Source of the DNA: Synaphobranchus kaupii
Lineage: Eukaryota; Chordata; Actinopteri; Anguilliformes; Synaphobranchidae
Direction: 5' to 3'
DNA length: 64,000 nt
Assembly: GCA_029718625.1 (NCBI GenBank)
Contig: CM056381.1
Location: forward strand, 58,088,157 to 58,152,156
In this document: piece by piece, positions 47,216 through 57,933 of the stretch
Position numbering within the stretch: position 1 is the first letter of the stretch
Layout of the letters: each line of letters opens with the position of its first letter
The notes under the pieces: model-generated
Told to the model about the DNA's origin: nothing
The model's input: only the letters and a program-made list of their open reading frames with translations
Database searches by the model: none
Position numbers and translations under genes: made by a program

Positions 47216-47705
47216 ATTACCACACTGGAATGGACCCAAATGCAGGACTCGGAGGCAAACTCAGGCAAAAAGACTCAGTAGGAGTGTATTTGTTAAAGGG
47301 AGCAAGGAAACCAGAAGACGGGGAAGGCTAAGGTGACGGACTGGAAACGGGGTTGGCAGCTGACGAGCTGGAAGCAGGGCTGGGAAACTAAACAGGGCTG
47401 GAACGGAGATTGGGCAGGAGCGAACAGGATGAAGTGGAAGGTTAGGCGGGCTGGAGCGGGAAGCAAAAGGAACAAACAGGTTAGGTATAAGCAACAAAGA
47501 GAATGGCCAAGAGTGACTACACGAAGCTGAGAACATATTAACAAACTGGTAGTGTGTGAATGAAACTGGGGAGTTAAAATAGAGTGAGGAACAGGTGAGA
47601 GTACTGATGGAACAATTAACAAGCATGCGGAATGTGACACGAGAGGAATGGGAAACCAGGAGAAACGAAAGGAAGGTGGACTGGAGGGAAACGGCAGATA
47701 TAACA
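47216..47705 (-). mobile_element. Solo LTR-like unit, second family
   Basis: On the minus strand it begins TGTTATATCTGCCGTTTCCC, has a TTTTAACTC region in place of a clear TATA box, a long C/T-rich body with CCAGCC and CCTGTT strings, and ends CTGCATTTGGGTCCATTCC. This C/T-rich, TGGGTCC-ended layout is typical of fish Gypsy-like LTRs. The 3' terminus is worn and no internal retroelement sequence adjoins. Two overlapping S/P/L-rich frames (157 and 137 codons) are composition artefacts. Confidence 0.5.
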
Positions 47706-48075
47706 AACACTCTAATAATAGAAGGGAAACTCATAGCTCTAGTATGCTACAGCACCATGTTTTTTTAAAGGATGGAGGCTACTGTTAGAGGACCATCTTG
47801 TTAGCTGAGAAGCAGAATGGTTTGGTTTCATTTCAATATCATGTACAGCATTCCATGGGCTCTATGGACATTTGCTCATTTAAAAAAAGGCATGTCATGA
47901 TAGGAAAACCTCCCTCTCACTGCATAAACTTGCAAAAACTATCATGTTTGTTATAGGCTGAGCTTTCTGTCCGTCTGACTTTTGTGAATGTTTAATCATT
48001 GTAATGCTTTTTTAAAAGTGATAAAACGGTCATGTTAAACACAATAAAATATTCACACAACAATACCACAATTTC
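47706..48075. other. No gene seen
   Basis: AT-rich, no supported feature. Confidence 0.5.
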
Positions 48076-48157
48076 AAACATGACTGTTATTTACAACATT
48101 ATTGTGGTAAATAAAACAAATATTTACCACAATAATGTTGTAAATAACAGTTATGTT
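48076..48157. repeat. Perfect long hairpin, 31-bp arms, 7-nt loop
   Basis: The arm at 48083-48113 (ACTGTTATTTACAACATTAT...) is exactly complementary to 48121-48151 across an AAACAAA loop. One mismatch (G-T if RNA) further out, the pairing continues to about 37 bp. If transcribed it would fold like a very stable small-RNA precursor. As DNA it could extrude a cruciform or be a short palindromic MITE. No promoter or known microRNA sequence is recognisable. Confidence 0.9.
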
Positions 48158-48532
48158 ATTATATCATATCATGATATTGTCATTCATTGTCATTCATGCA
48201 TTACCAGGACTGTTAATTAACCAGTAATTAAGTAACCAGTAAATAATTAACCAGTAATTTTGAAAAAGCAATTCCATCTGTTCCCCAATTGTATCTAGCT
48301 CAGTGTTAACATCTCCTGATCATGGCGTCCTAATGCCATACTAGGTAGAACATTGAGTTCGCTTTAGAACATTAGACGTGTATGACCGTTTACTGTTACT
48401 TTAAAAATCAGATGGTGTCAACCCATGGTGTCAATCAAACCGTAAAGAAATAATAATCATTAGCTATAGCCTCTGACTGGATTAATCCAGGAGGGTTTTC
48501 TTTGGTTTAACTATATTGCATATGACCTTTAC

Positions 48533-48625
48533 TAATGCTACTGCTGCTGCTATTACTGCTGCTCCTACTACTACTACTAATAATATTAATAATAGTTGTA
48601 ATAATAATGATAATAATAATAGTGT
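48533..48625. repeat. Imperfect trinucleotide microsatellite
   Basis: CTG/CTA triplets shade into AAT/GAT triplets (ACTACTACTACTAATAAT). Confidence 0.8.
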
Positions 48626-48690
48626 CTGTATTTATACAGCTCTTTTCATACAATGGTTTGAAGCCCAAAGTGCTTCACAGAACAAAAAAT
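48619..48690 (+). repeat. Old TTTATAYAGC..TTTCATACAA repeat
   Basis: TATTTATACAGCTCTTTTCA followed by AGCCCAAAGTGCTTCACAGA resembles a motif pair found scattered through many animal genomes (TTTATATAGCGCCTTTCATAC ... CAAAGCGCTTTACAG). The class is unclear. Confidence 0.4.
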
Positions 48691-49564
48691 ATACATTAGA
48701 AATGGCTATTATCTTTGTTGAATTCAAATAATAAAGCCAATAACTATGTGACTAAGTGATTTATTTCTGTGGAAATATCACTCATGGATTGGAAAACATG
48801 TTAATTGCATTTTTGTTTAAGTGACTAATTGAGTAATGACTGGCATAAGTAATTTATATATGTTTCCATGGTGAATGACTGTATTAATCCTCAGAATAGA
48901 CATTCTTTGATTTATATGACAGAACACAAAAGCTGTGCTGTATACACATTCCTTCCCTGACATTAAGCACAATTCAATGTATTTTGAGAAACATTAACTT
49001 TTTGACATTTCCCTTGGTTTCTATAAACACTATACCCATGCTACATCTCATAATATTGGAGCCATAATCTTGATGCAGTGCAGAATACTGTTTGAATTCT
49101 CCCTTCTGAATTTCACATAGCCTTTCACACGTTCAAAAAAAGTGTGTCCCCAGCAGACTGTCAACAGCTGTTTCTCATTCTGAATGTAAAGCCAAGAGGA
49201 GCTCGTTCTTGTTGTATTCTACAGATACAACTGACAAAGGAATAAATTACTATCATAGAAAAAATTCCAAGTACAGTGAAATAAGTCTTAAGAAAGCACA
49301 CACATACTCCACGCAAAATACTTTCATGGGGAAATTTGTCCAATTAACAGAGAGCAGAGTTTGTCACTTTCCTGTGCAGTCAATCACACTTTAATATTCT
49401 ATTTGAACTTTCTTTTCCCTATGTTTCAAATGGCCTCTTATCTAAGGCATAAAAAGTACCAGGAAAGTCAATAGCCTTTACATAGAATGTGTATTCAGAG
49501 CTAAGAGGCCTCCAGTTGAGGTCTACCGAACGAGAGAGATTTCATTATGGTTAGGTTATATCGC
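48691..49564. other. No gene seen
   Basis: AT-rich, no supported feature. Confidence 0.5.
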
Positions 49565-49583
49565 GGGGGGGGGGGGGGGGGGG
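49565..49583 (+). repeat. Poly(G) run, 19 nt
   Basis: Nineteen uninterrupted G, then a second GGGGGG a few bases on. Confidence 0.95.
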
Positions 49584-49648
49584 TGGATAGGGGGGTTGCT
49601 GTTAGAAATCACTTTATGTAGCCTAATGGCTGTATGACTGTAATTCCT

Positions 49649-49740
49649 AGACTGTAAAATAATTGTAGGATACATATTACAGTAAAATAGTATACTGGCA
49701 GCTGGGGTTGCCAGAACTTTACCATATTTAAAAGAAAATG
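49649..49740. repeat. Palindromic MITE fragment (ACTGGCAGCTG..TTGCCAG)
   Basis: TTACAGTAAAATAGTATACT then GGCAGCTGGGGTTGCCAGAA is a short palindrome-centred unit with ACAGTAAAAT arms, of a kind common in fish. Confidence 0.45.
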
Positions 49741-49763
49741 TGCGTGAATTATACAGTCAAATT

Positions 49764-50383
49764 CCCTATTCGCACTGGACTAGTATTAGCCTACCTGGGG
49801 ATTTCATGTGATTTAGGAATTACCCCCTGCATCTGTATTTCATGCAGCAAATTCGCACGGGGTAAACAAAGTCTGTATTTCACTAGAATTTACTGATCAA
49901 ATCCCAATGATTATCACTGATACGACTGAAATGTAACATTTCTATACATCCATATTGTCAGTTTGCAAAGTGTTATATAGGATAGGCTATAATTCACTTT
50001 CAATTAAATTCAAGTAAATTCAGGAGTAGGCCTAGATTTAAAAACTTTTGGTATAAAAACTGCACCCAAAATGTTGTCAAAATTCGCATTAATTATTTCA
50101 ACCGCAGCTTCCATAATTCAACCCGGAAAGATGCAGTGTAAAAAACAAGGAATCCTTGTTGGAGGAAAAATTATCGCCCTAAATTACTGAGATGGCAATT
50201 CACATGGCATTATCAGATGACTTCTGTGTTTTTTTTTTATATGGTTGGTAGCCTAATTTGGGGTGGAATTTCTACTTATTATGAACATGGTAGATTCACA
50301 CAGGATTAAGATCACAGATGACCTCCGGCATTATTACAAATAACATGAAATCCCCAGGTAATAGCCTATTAGTGCAAATAGGG
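49764..50383. mobile_element. 620-bp inverted-repeat transposon, CCCTATTYGCACT termini
   Basis: The left end is CCCTATTCGCACTGGACTAG with ACCTGGGGATTTCATGTGAT later. The right end, read on the minus strand, is CCCTATTTGCACTAATAGGC with ACCTGGGGATTTCATGTTAT. The terminal inverted repeat is about 45-50 bp. The core has CAGGATT and GCACGGGG motifs but no transposase. The superfamily is undecided, as no clear target duplication is visible. Confidence 0.65.
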
Positions 50384-50819
50384 CAAAGGTCTGTAAAATA
50401 GTGAAGGTACAAAATTATAAAACAGCTGAAACGTAAATACAGTGAAACACTGTAATATAATTGAAACAGAGCCTGCTACCATATTCTTAACATATTTTAG
50501 GCTACTTATATGCTCTATGGAATGAGCCTAACCAAACACAAACACAAAACGAAGAAATGTCCAGGAAAAATAGGATGTCTGGTCAGCTGAATACAACATA
50601 GCATTTTATAATAGGCTGACTTGGTCCATTGCATTTATAAACACATTTAATGCACTTGACTCAAAATCATATTCTGATTTAGACTTGCGAGCAACTTAAA
50701 GTCTGACACTCTCAGAATATTGACTGAATATCTTAACATTGATGGAACATACCCTCTGAATATCCTCGAGGTGAAAAACACCCCCTGGCTATGTTTATAT
50801 TGGGATGAGTCAACATGGA
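50384..50819. other. No gene seen
   Basis: AT-rich, with several TAGCCTA-type heptamers. Confidence 0.5.
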
Positions 50820-51037
50820 TTCTGTTTTTGCCAAGATTTCTTTGCATTTGTGGCACTTTATGTTTTTACCTAAATTATGAAAATAAACTAAGTTAGTATT
50901 CTAAATTGTACAACTGTTTTGCTTAATTTAAACCATGTCACAAGTTTCTGTGATGCTCACGCCTGGAGTTATAACGTCTTAAATAGAACAGTGAAGGTGA
51001 GGATTGACCAAATTTGGCATCTGCGCGAAGGGGTTAA
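50820..51037 (-). repeat. Window-wide dispersed repeat, copy C (truncated)
   Basis: Read on the minus strand it starts TTAACCCCTTCGCGCAGATG and continues with CAAATTTGGTCAATCCTCAC, TATAACTCCAGGCGTGAGCA, ATTTTCATAATTTAGGT and AAAGTGCCACAAATGCAAAG. The second half seen in copies B and D is missing. Confidence 0.75.
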
Positions 51038-51384
51038 GATAATATCTGAAATATAGTCTACATGTTCGAAAAACATAGTTCATGTCAATAGGCCTACATA
51101 AAAATAACAAGTAAAAAAACATGATAGCCTAGGCTACACATTGCGGTCTTTGTGAAATCATTTTTTATCTCTTTTATGAGCCTACCTGGCTCTAGTATTA
51201 TAGCAAATTATAATGGACTAGCCTACATGATTTTGCAAAGTATTATCTGTTGTAGCCTATATAAATATTATATAGCCTGGTCCATAGAATGTGGGCTGCC
51301 TGCCTGCTAACTGCATTAGCCTATGTTAATACGTTCAGGCTCAACTGCAGGCTATAGGCTATAGCCTACTTTCAGTTCAATACC
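51038..51384. other. TAGCCTA-rich stretch, no gene
   Basis: At least seven TAGCCTA/TAGGCTA heptamers in about 250 bp, including overlapping TAGCCTAGGCTA near 51127. Confidence 0.5.
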
Positions 51385-51575
51385 AGCTCTTAAGGCTCTT
51401 TTGTTCTCTGGCTCCTTTCGTTCTCGTTCGTTCACTTCTGGCTTTTGTACGTCATTAGTTCAATGGCTCTTCATTCATTCTCATTCGTTCAGTGGCTCTC
51501 GTTTGTCATTCATTCAATGGCTCTTTGTTCACTTCTCGTTCACTGGCTCTTGGTTGTTCAAATCCATGGCTCGCA
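51385..51575. repeat. Degenerate minisatellite, GGCTCTY..TTCGTTCA units
   Basis: Variants of GGCTCTT, TCGTTC and ATTCATT repeat at about 20-35 bp spacing (near 51408, 51463, 51493, 51519 and 51544). A 67-codon plus frame through it shows the period as repeated S-F/W-L patterns and is not a gene. Confidence 0.6.
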
Positions 51576-51722
51576 TGATGACATACATCATACGAATTGG
51601 CTAGATTGAAATACGCAGGATGTCGTTCATTTTCAGATTTGTTTTTGCATTTTTTCTTGATTTCAAACAGTTTAGCAGCAGCTACCTCCCATTAAACAGG
51701 CATTAGTTGGGCCAACTGGATA

Positions 51723-51762
51723 ATGGTTATTATGGTTGACAGATGGTTATTATGGTTGACAC
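51723..51762. repeat. 20-bp tandem duplication
   Basis: Two adjacent ATGGTTATTATGGTTGACA-G/C copies differ only in the last base. Confidence 0.95.
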
Positions 51763-52500
51763 TGTCTAGTTGCCAACATTGGCACACTTGGAATGTTACT
51801 TTTACCCAGTGGTGGAATATGTATTAATACCTTTTGTGAGTTAACATTGATATGTTTGAAATTTTATTGAGTTTAATAGGTCAGAAGTATGTATTCTTGT
51901 CATTATGTTACTTCAAATTCCCCTTGTCTGCAATATTATCCCGAATGGCAGCCAGATTAACAGATTGCCTCCTAACTGGGCTTCTTTTTCTCTCATTGTG
52001 CAGGCAAAAATGGCCTTCGGTGGGTGGAGATATTTAGGGTTTTGGATGGGGTGAAAACCGTAGATTTCGTCAGGGTCCTCATTTATAAAAATGTTCTTGT
52101 ACATAGGCCTAATTGTAAGATAATTTCCCAAGTTGTGCTTATGCTTGATTTATAAACTTATCTTGATTTAAAGTGGTGAAACTGCATCTTACACACCTGT
52201 AATATATACATTTCAAATTAACTGCAGTTTGAACTCGCATAAATGTCCTTTACTATTACCACATCTTGAGAATAACAGCCACTTCCCTCTTAAGGTTGCA
52301 TTTAAAAATGTATTGCACACTTCATGCCTAAAATTTATTATCAATTAAATGTTATTCTTAAAGCGTGAACATAGCCCAATTTGGGGATTTGTGCAGATCT
52401 CAAACATGCAGTACCTCCACGTTAACTTACACCTAGTATAAACGTTACCTAGATATATGATCATATCCACATCAAAGTGGGATTTTATAAATAACTACTT
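51763..52500. other. Possible transposon end at 52076, no gene
   Basis: A TCCTCATTTATAAAAATG start resembles the ends noted at 13117 and 15911. The rest is AT-rich. Confidence 0.4.
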
Positions 52501-52705
52501 TGTCACAGTTCCTGTTTCTGACCCCCATTGTCCTCCAGCCTTTATCTCTCTCATTTTTGCCTGTGTGGTCACCATCTTTGTAAGTTTTTGTGTCTTGATT
52601 GTATCATTGGCTTAATCATTGTTAGCACCTGGGTTCTATTAGATCATTTAGCTCACCTGTTTGTTAGCATATTTATATCCCTTGCTCTGTTTCATACATC
52701 ACTTG
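52501..52705 (+). mobile_element. 5' part of an LTR-like unit
   Basis: It starts TGTCACAGTTCCTGTTTCTG, is C/T-rich (CCAGCC, TCACCTGT) and reaches a TATA-like ATATTTATATCCC at about 52669 before stopping abruptly at the next transposon end. The layout matches a U3 region. The R and U5 parts are missing. Confidence 0.45.
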
Positions 52706-52893
52706 AGGGGTATACTACGAAGGCAATTTAACATACCCAGGGTTTCTTTGCATTTGCTGGCTTCACAAAGCCTAACCACAGCGATCTGGCTTAACCGGTA
52801 CTACGAACATGGTTATCAACTTGCTAATTGAACACAGGCTTTATTAATCAAGCTCTGTGCACGTTCCCATAAAAGGGGCGGTGTCTGCAACAA
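52706..52893 (+). mobile_element. Transposon end, GGGGTATACTACGAAGG type
   Basis: GGGGTATACTACGAAGGCAA with internal GGCTTAACCGGTACTACGAA is typical of the ends of fish PIF/Harbinger- or ISL2EU-type elements. No inverted partner is found. A similar GGGTTATACTATGAAGCAGG string recurs in the same orientation at about 53971. Confidence 0.45.
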
Positions 52894-53660
52894 TGGGTAC
52901 GTTTACATGCACAGCAATATCCGATTACTGGAAACGATCAGCTTACGCCATTATTTAACTTATTGCGTTCACATGGACATAAGAAATGTGATTACTCCAA
53001 AAGCCGCGTTTACATAATTCTCTCCATAATCAGCTCTGTGGAAAACGTAGCTACTAACTGCTTCCCGTTGTAAGGACAAATGATCCGCCCGTCAAAAATG
53101 TACGTTAGTAGGCTATTATTATTATTATAGCTAGCTAGTAATTATTATAGCTACTTATTTATAGCTAATTGCTAGTAGTGGTTGATTTGTATTATTGTAC
53201 TAGCTAGCTTTACCGATCTCTAAATCTGGAGAATTTCCCGAAAATTTCAGTTGTTTAATGTGCTAGCCACAAACTAGCTAGTACAAACACAAGCACGTAA
53301 CACTGAACAATATATTTTCACCGGTGAAATGCAAATTTAATAATAAAATTCTGGAAGTGAGATGCTGAAGGAACCCCAGGCATAGCAAATGTTGACGGGT
53401 GGAATCATTTTGACATTACACCACCTCTTCTGCCTGACATGCGTAGTTTTAAAAAGCCGAAAGAAACCGGAGAAAGGTGTTTACATGCTCCAAAAAATCG
53501 AATGTTTGGCCAAAAAACCAGGGGTGTTAATCGGGTTTCGAAAACACGGTTTATGACCTTACATTATCGGATAAAGGTGTTTACATGACCATTTCAGTAA
53601 CCAGAGTATTGCCATAACCGGGTTCAGATCAGAATATTAGTGTGCATGTAAACATCAAAC
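52894..53660. mobile_element. About 765-bp inverted-repeat element, GTTTACATGCACA termini
   Basis: Left: GTACGTTTACATGCACAGCA, then ATATCCGAT. Right, read on the minus strand: GATGTTTACATGCACACTAA, then TATTCTGAT. The interior repeats GTGTTTACATG motifs at 53478 and 53578. No coding capacity. GTTTACATGCAC-ended elements are common in fish; the superfamily is not settled here. Confidence 0.6.
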
Positions 53661-53951
53661 ATGCTATTTTGTTTATACATGATTAATATTTGCAATTAGA
53701 AATGAGGGCGACCCCGAGCCGACCGGGAGGGTTAGATTCTGTCAGTAAATACTGACACAGCAGAATACTCTGGTCTGATAATTGATTAGAGCAGCCTTAA
53801 ATCAGGAATGCAAAATTGGCCCGATTTGTCCTGTAGTGTGAATCAGACATTCACATTCTTATGTGTTATAATTATTTTAAAGCATGCTTTTTGGTTTTAG
53901 CTAGCTATATGGATAATAGCATAATGACTCAATGTTTTGTTTGATGTAGGC
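53661..53951. other. No gene seen
   Basis: Short unassigned spacer between transposon ends. Confidence 0.45.
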
Positions 53952-54908
53952 CAGGGATGGGCAACTCCAGGGGGTTATACTATGAAGCAGGGCCCCGTTT
54001 CATGTATGTGGCTAATTCAGTTAACCCGATTAGTTTGTTGACATTTTGGGATAAACCCAGGATTTTCAGTTTCGCAAGGCGAGTTCACAATTTAGCCAGA
54101 TTTGTTATTTTTGAGACGACAGTGTCTTAAGCCCAAACCTGAAAAACCTCAGGTTTAAGCTTAAATTAGCTGGATAACATGAACATAGCCTATAAGCCAC
54201 ATGGTGAAATCACACACACACCAACAGCAGAAATGAACGCACCATTTGTAAGAGGTTCTTTTCGATGAACAAGCTATCGGTAGAGCATTTAGAAGGGAAT
54301 GTGTTTTTTGAGACCGACAAGATTCTTGGCTTTAAGGCACTCGGAGCGCTACTATCGATTTAGTCGTGAGGGAATTATTCAACCCCAGCAATTAATAGGA
54401 GTGAATAAAGGACACTGGTGCTACTGGTTATGTATGGTAGAATCAATGGTGGATCCAAGGTGCCCTTGGGCATATCAAAATGGGTATGTTTGTTTGTTGT
54501 TTTCTTTTTGGATATGCCCATTTATTACAGGCTTTTTATACATATAAATTTTTGCCCTTCCTCCTCCATTTTACAAGTTTGCCATAGATAGCTAGTTTTT
54601 ACATTTTGGGCTTATTTTCCTCCTTTATTCTTGTCTTAATAAGAGTGCACCTTGCCAACTCGGAGTGAAGCAGAGCCCTACAGTGACACAGACACTGTAT
54701 TGGGCTCCGCTTCCTCACACCTTCACATTTTTATATGCTGTTGGTGATGATAAAAATATATTGCATGACACCTTTCCTACATAAAATGCAACGCAAACTG
54801 CTTCACATTTGAGGGCAAGAATAAAAACGAAATATAAGCAAAGTTATCCGAGATGATTCAATGCTAGACTAACTAATAAAGTCGTAATTCACGTTTGTGA
54901 AACGGAGT
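53952..54908. mobile_element. Mosaic of transposon ends
   Basis: CAGGGATGGGCAACTCCAG (53952-53970) is a hAT-like start. It is cut after 19 bp by GGGTTATACTATGAAGCAGG, which runs into GGCCCCGTTTCATG. At 54889-54908, CACGTTTGTGAAACGGAGT is a loose inverted partner of that last string, so a 0.9-kb element may span 53991-54908. No transposase is seen. Confidence 0.35.
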
Positions 54909-54927
54909 AACCCCGAACTTAAGTTAA

Positions 54928-56522
54928 AGGGTAAGTAAACCCTAAAAACACTTTTTTTTTAGCTGATTACTGATATATTTGGACATATCCATGTGCTAGA
55001 GATTGAACCTGTTGCAAATCGCGACATTTCATTGCAATGGTTAGCATCATATAGGCAGAGTAGTGTATTTTGGCCAACTAGTGCCACAGTGGTGAAACGT
55101 AGGCTATTGCAGTTGTAATTTACTATTGGCTGTTGTACGGTATATTTGACGTGGCAGTACATGTGATGTCACACCAACTGGGTACATCTGGCCACACCCT
55201 TCCACCTTACACCATAAATACGTTTTTTTTTTTTACAAATCCATCAAGTTGTGAAGAGGAGCATTTGTGTGAACGACTGGCTATTGATAGAGAGAGGATA
55301 GCATAGGTGTCAACCCATACAGTTTGTTCGTATGAAATATGGTTTTTCCAACTTTTGGAAGGGCGTATAAGGTTATGATACTGTAAATCTAGTCTAATTT
55401 CATTTTTTTTTTTTTTCTCAAATGTTTCTCCATCAACCTGCCCAGGGACTACAGATGAAAATTAGCCCCAATTACTAAATCTGGCACATTTTACATTATT
55501 TTTATTAATGTGCATTGTCCCTTTCTTAGATAAATAAACCTAAACCTATCATTAATTTAATCGCAGAAATCATATTTTCTTTCTCCCTCTCGGCCATTAT
55601 CTGAATTTGTGAGACCATGGGAAAAGCAAGTAGCAGGACTGATCTAAAAATTCCCTTTATGACAACGAACCACAAAGACACAGTATCCTACGTTACGTTA
55701 GTTAACTTGGCTAACAGTTAAATTATTATGACTGGACAGTGTTCATGTTTATGCAGTTTTGACCAAAATTAAATAATGTTCCTTGACATTTTAATGTGGC
55801 TCTATGAATCAATTTAGTGAAGTTACTCCAAGTTTTATTATAAATTAATTCATGGCAAACTTAGCAGTCTTTAATAATGTTAAGACTGTTAAGAAATGTA
55901 TCCTAATTAAGATGGGAGCTAAGTTTATAACTATATGTAGCCTACATTAATGTTAACGTAGCCTGTTTGTATCTAAAGCTATCAAAGCTGTTTTGTAGTA
56001 AGATAGCAAAACTGGAAAAAAAAGTGCCACAAGCTCATCCAACACAACATAATTTAGGAAATTGTGGTATCCATCTATGTATCTCTCCTGCACTTGGTTG
56101 TAAATGTGTAGGGTCAGTCATGTGGGATGTCTCTGTGAACTTGAATCAGACAAATAACTGGTGGCTAGTGATTTTAATAGATAATAGATAGCTATTGTTC
56201 TATAGTTTTGGTGAATTTATACAATTTTCAGGCGTGAAAATAAGGGCAGCTCTCTCCAGAGGTTATCCTTATCTATCATCCCCTACCACTCCGAAAAACC
56301 TCGCCCATTCTCCAGTTCTCCGCCTCTGCCACAGCCGCTACTCCAGACTCAGCAACTGGAGCCAGCGGCTCAAACAAAACAAATTATGGCTGTGAATGAG
56401 CATACACATGAAAAAACTCGAGCCAAACCCTTTCATGAGTATCTTTCCCACCCACAATTTTGGCATTTTTTGAACTGCAAACGGAGGCGTGGTCGCTCTG
56501 AAACAGCCCGTTTAGTTACCCT
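54928..56522. mobile_element. 1,595-bp TTAA-flanked non-autonomous DNA transposon (Kolobok-like)
   Basis: The left end is AGGGTAAGTAAACCC. The right end, read on the minus strand, is AGGGTAACTAAACGGGC. TTAA lies directly outside both (54924-54927 and 56523-56526). TTAA duplication fits the Kolobok and piggyBac superfamilies, and the AGGG start favours Kolobok. The interior has a C-rich stretch near 56240-56380 with two short plus frames (55967-56191 and 56195-56395), but neither shows a THAP domain or catalytic motif, so it is non-autonomous. Confidence 0.7.
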
Positions 56523-56609
56523 TTAACAAGATACGATATGCATCAAATTATCCTGGATTGTTTAAATGACATACATTTATATGACAAGTATCCTGTAACA
56601 AATTTCTGG

Positions 56610-56657
<48 letters not shown>

Positions 56658-57933
56658 TCTCTCTCAGCACCAAACCCTGCCCTCTTTGACAACAGTGAAA
56701 GGCAGACAAGATAGTGAAGGACAAAAAAATTATGAACAAAAAAAGATAAAATATCATGGGTCAACTTTTTTCAGGAAGAAAGCATATCTGTAAACAATGT
56801 GCACCAGCATTATCTGTGCATTTCCAAATAGGGAATATGGATTTGAACAGACTGCTATTTGACATACTGGTAGTTGATTAGCTCGCTAGCTAATGAATTT
56901 GTTATCTATAGCAACAACCCAGCTGTGTAAATTACAGTCTGCCAGCATAGGTCCAACACCATTTATTTATTAGGCTAGACACAGCCCTTTCTTAAAAGCA
57001 CTACAATACAGTTGATGCATCTTAAAGTTCAAACAGGATCCAAATGAGAGATTCTCAGAATTTTAGGCTCATGTTTTTCTCCCTATTGGAGCTTCTCTTT
57101 AAAAATCTAGATTTCTGTCTACTTCCTGTTGAAGTGAACAGGGGAGTAAAATCAAGATTCCACACCCCGCCTTGACCCCTAAATTGAAAAAAATTGCTCA
57201 GCTTTGGATTTCTCTTAGAGGAACTGTGACAAAATTCCCAAATGCACACACGTGCAAGTGAGCAGACCATTTGACTTGAATATTTGGCCATTGTTTTTAT
57301 CCCGTTAATTCTGCTTTGTCTCTCTTTATGGCCCTTTGCTTGAATATTACTGCTGTGATGTCCTGTTACTTAAAAACACATTTGCCGGGCTGCCTATTGA
57401 TGTGTAGTCATCAAAGCAGGGCTCCAGTCAGAGTTTACAAGATGCAGACTTTCTTCTCTCTTTTTTTGTTGGGTGGGTGGGGGAAAGCAGACATAACTTG
57501 GCAGAAGGGCAGTAAATGTGGAGAGTTGGATGGGAGGTGTTGCAAGCTGACTCTTTCCATATGACTGTGGTTTTAAAGACTTATCTACCCATATTGATGC
57601 AAGTTTTTAATTAGATATCTGACCAAATACATACTTTAGATACGGTACATGTTTAAACATTTTACTTTTCCTTCATGTTAAAGTTCAGAACCAGTGCTAC
57701 AAAATGAGGAGTCATTTCATGAGATTGAGTAAATATTTATGGAGATATTATTGTTTCAATACTGTTTTTTTGCAAAATGCAGTGTCGAGACAACTGGCTT
57801 GAAAGATTTTGCGGGGAATTCTTATCAAAAAATGCATGCTCAAACCAGGACGTATTGTGTGAAATTGTTATATTTTTTAAGTCCCTAACCAAGTGCTTGT
57901 TATGATTTTAAATAGGTTTGATTATGATAGTGT
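56523..57933. other. No gene seen apart from a microsatellite
   Basis: Contains the (TG)n tract and palindrome at 56610-56665 and a GGTGGGTGGGGG run near 57471. Confidence 0.5.
56610..56665. repeat. (TG)n then GA repeat ending in a perfect palindrome
   Basis: About 18 TG units (56610-56646) pass into GA units, then the perfect 16-bp palindrome GAGAGAGATCTCTCTC at 56650-56665. Confidence 0.9.

Noticed and set aside
47261..47734. 157- and 137-codon overlapping minus frames rich in S, P and L
   Set aside because: Both arise from the C/T-rich strand of the second LTR-like unit. Two frames being open at once is a composition effect.
53970..53990. Right partner of the GGGGTATACTACGAAGG end at 52706
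   Set aside because: The string at 53971 is in the same orientation, not inverted, so it is a second left end and not the partner.
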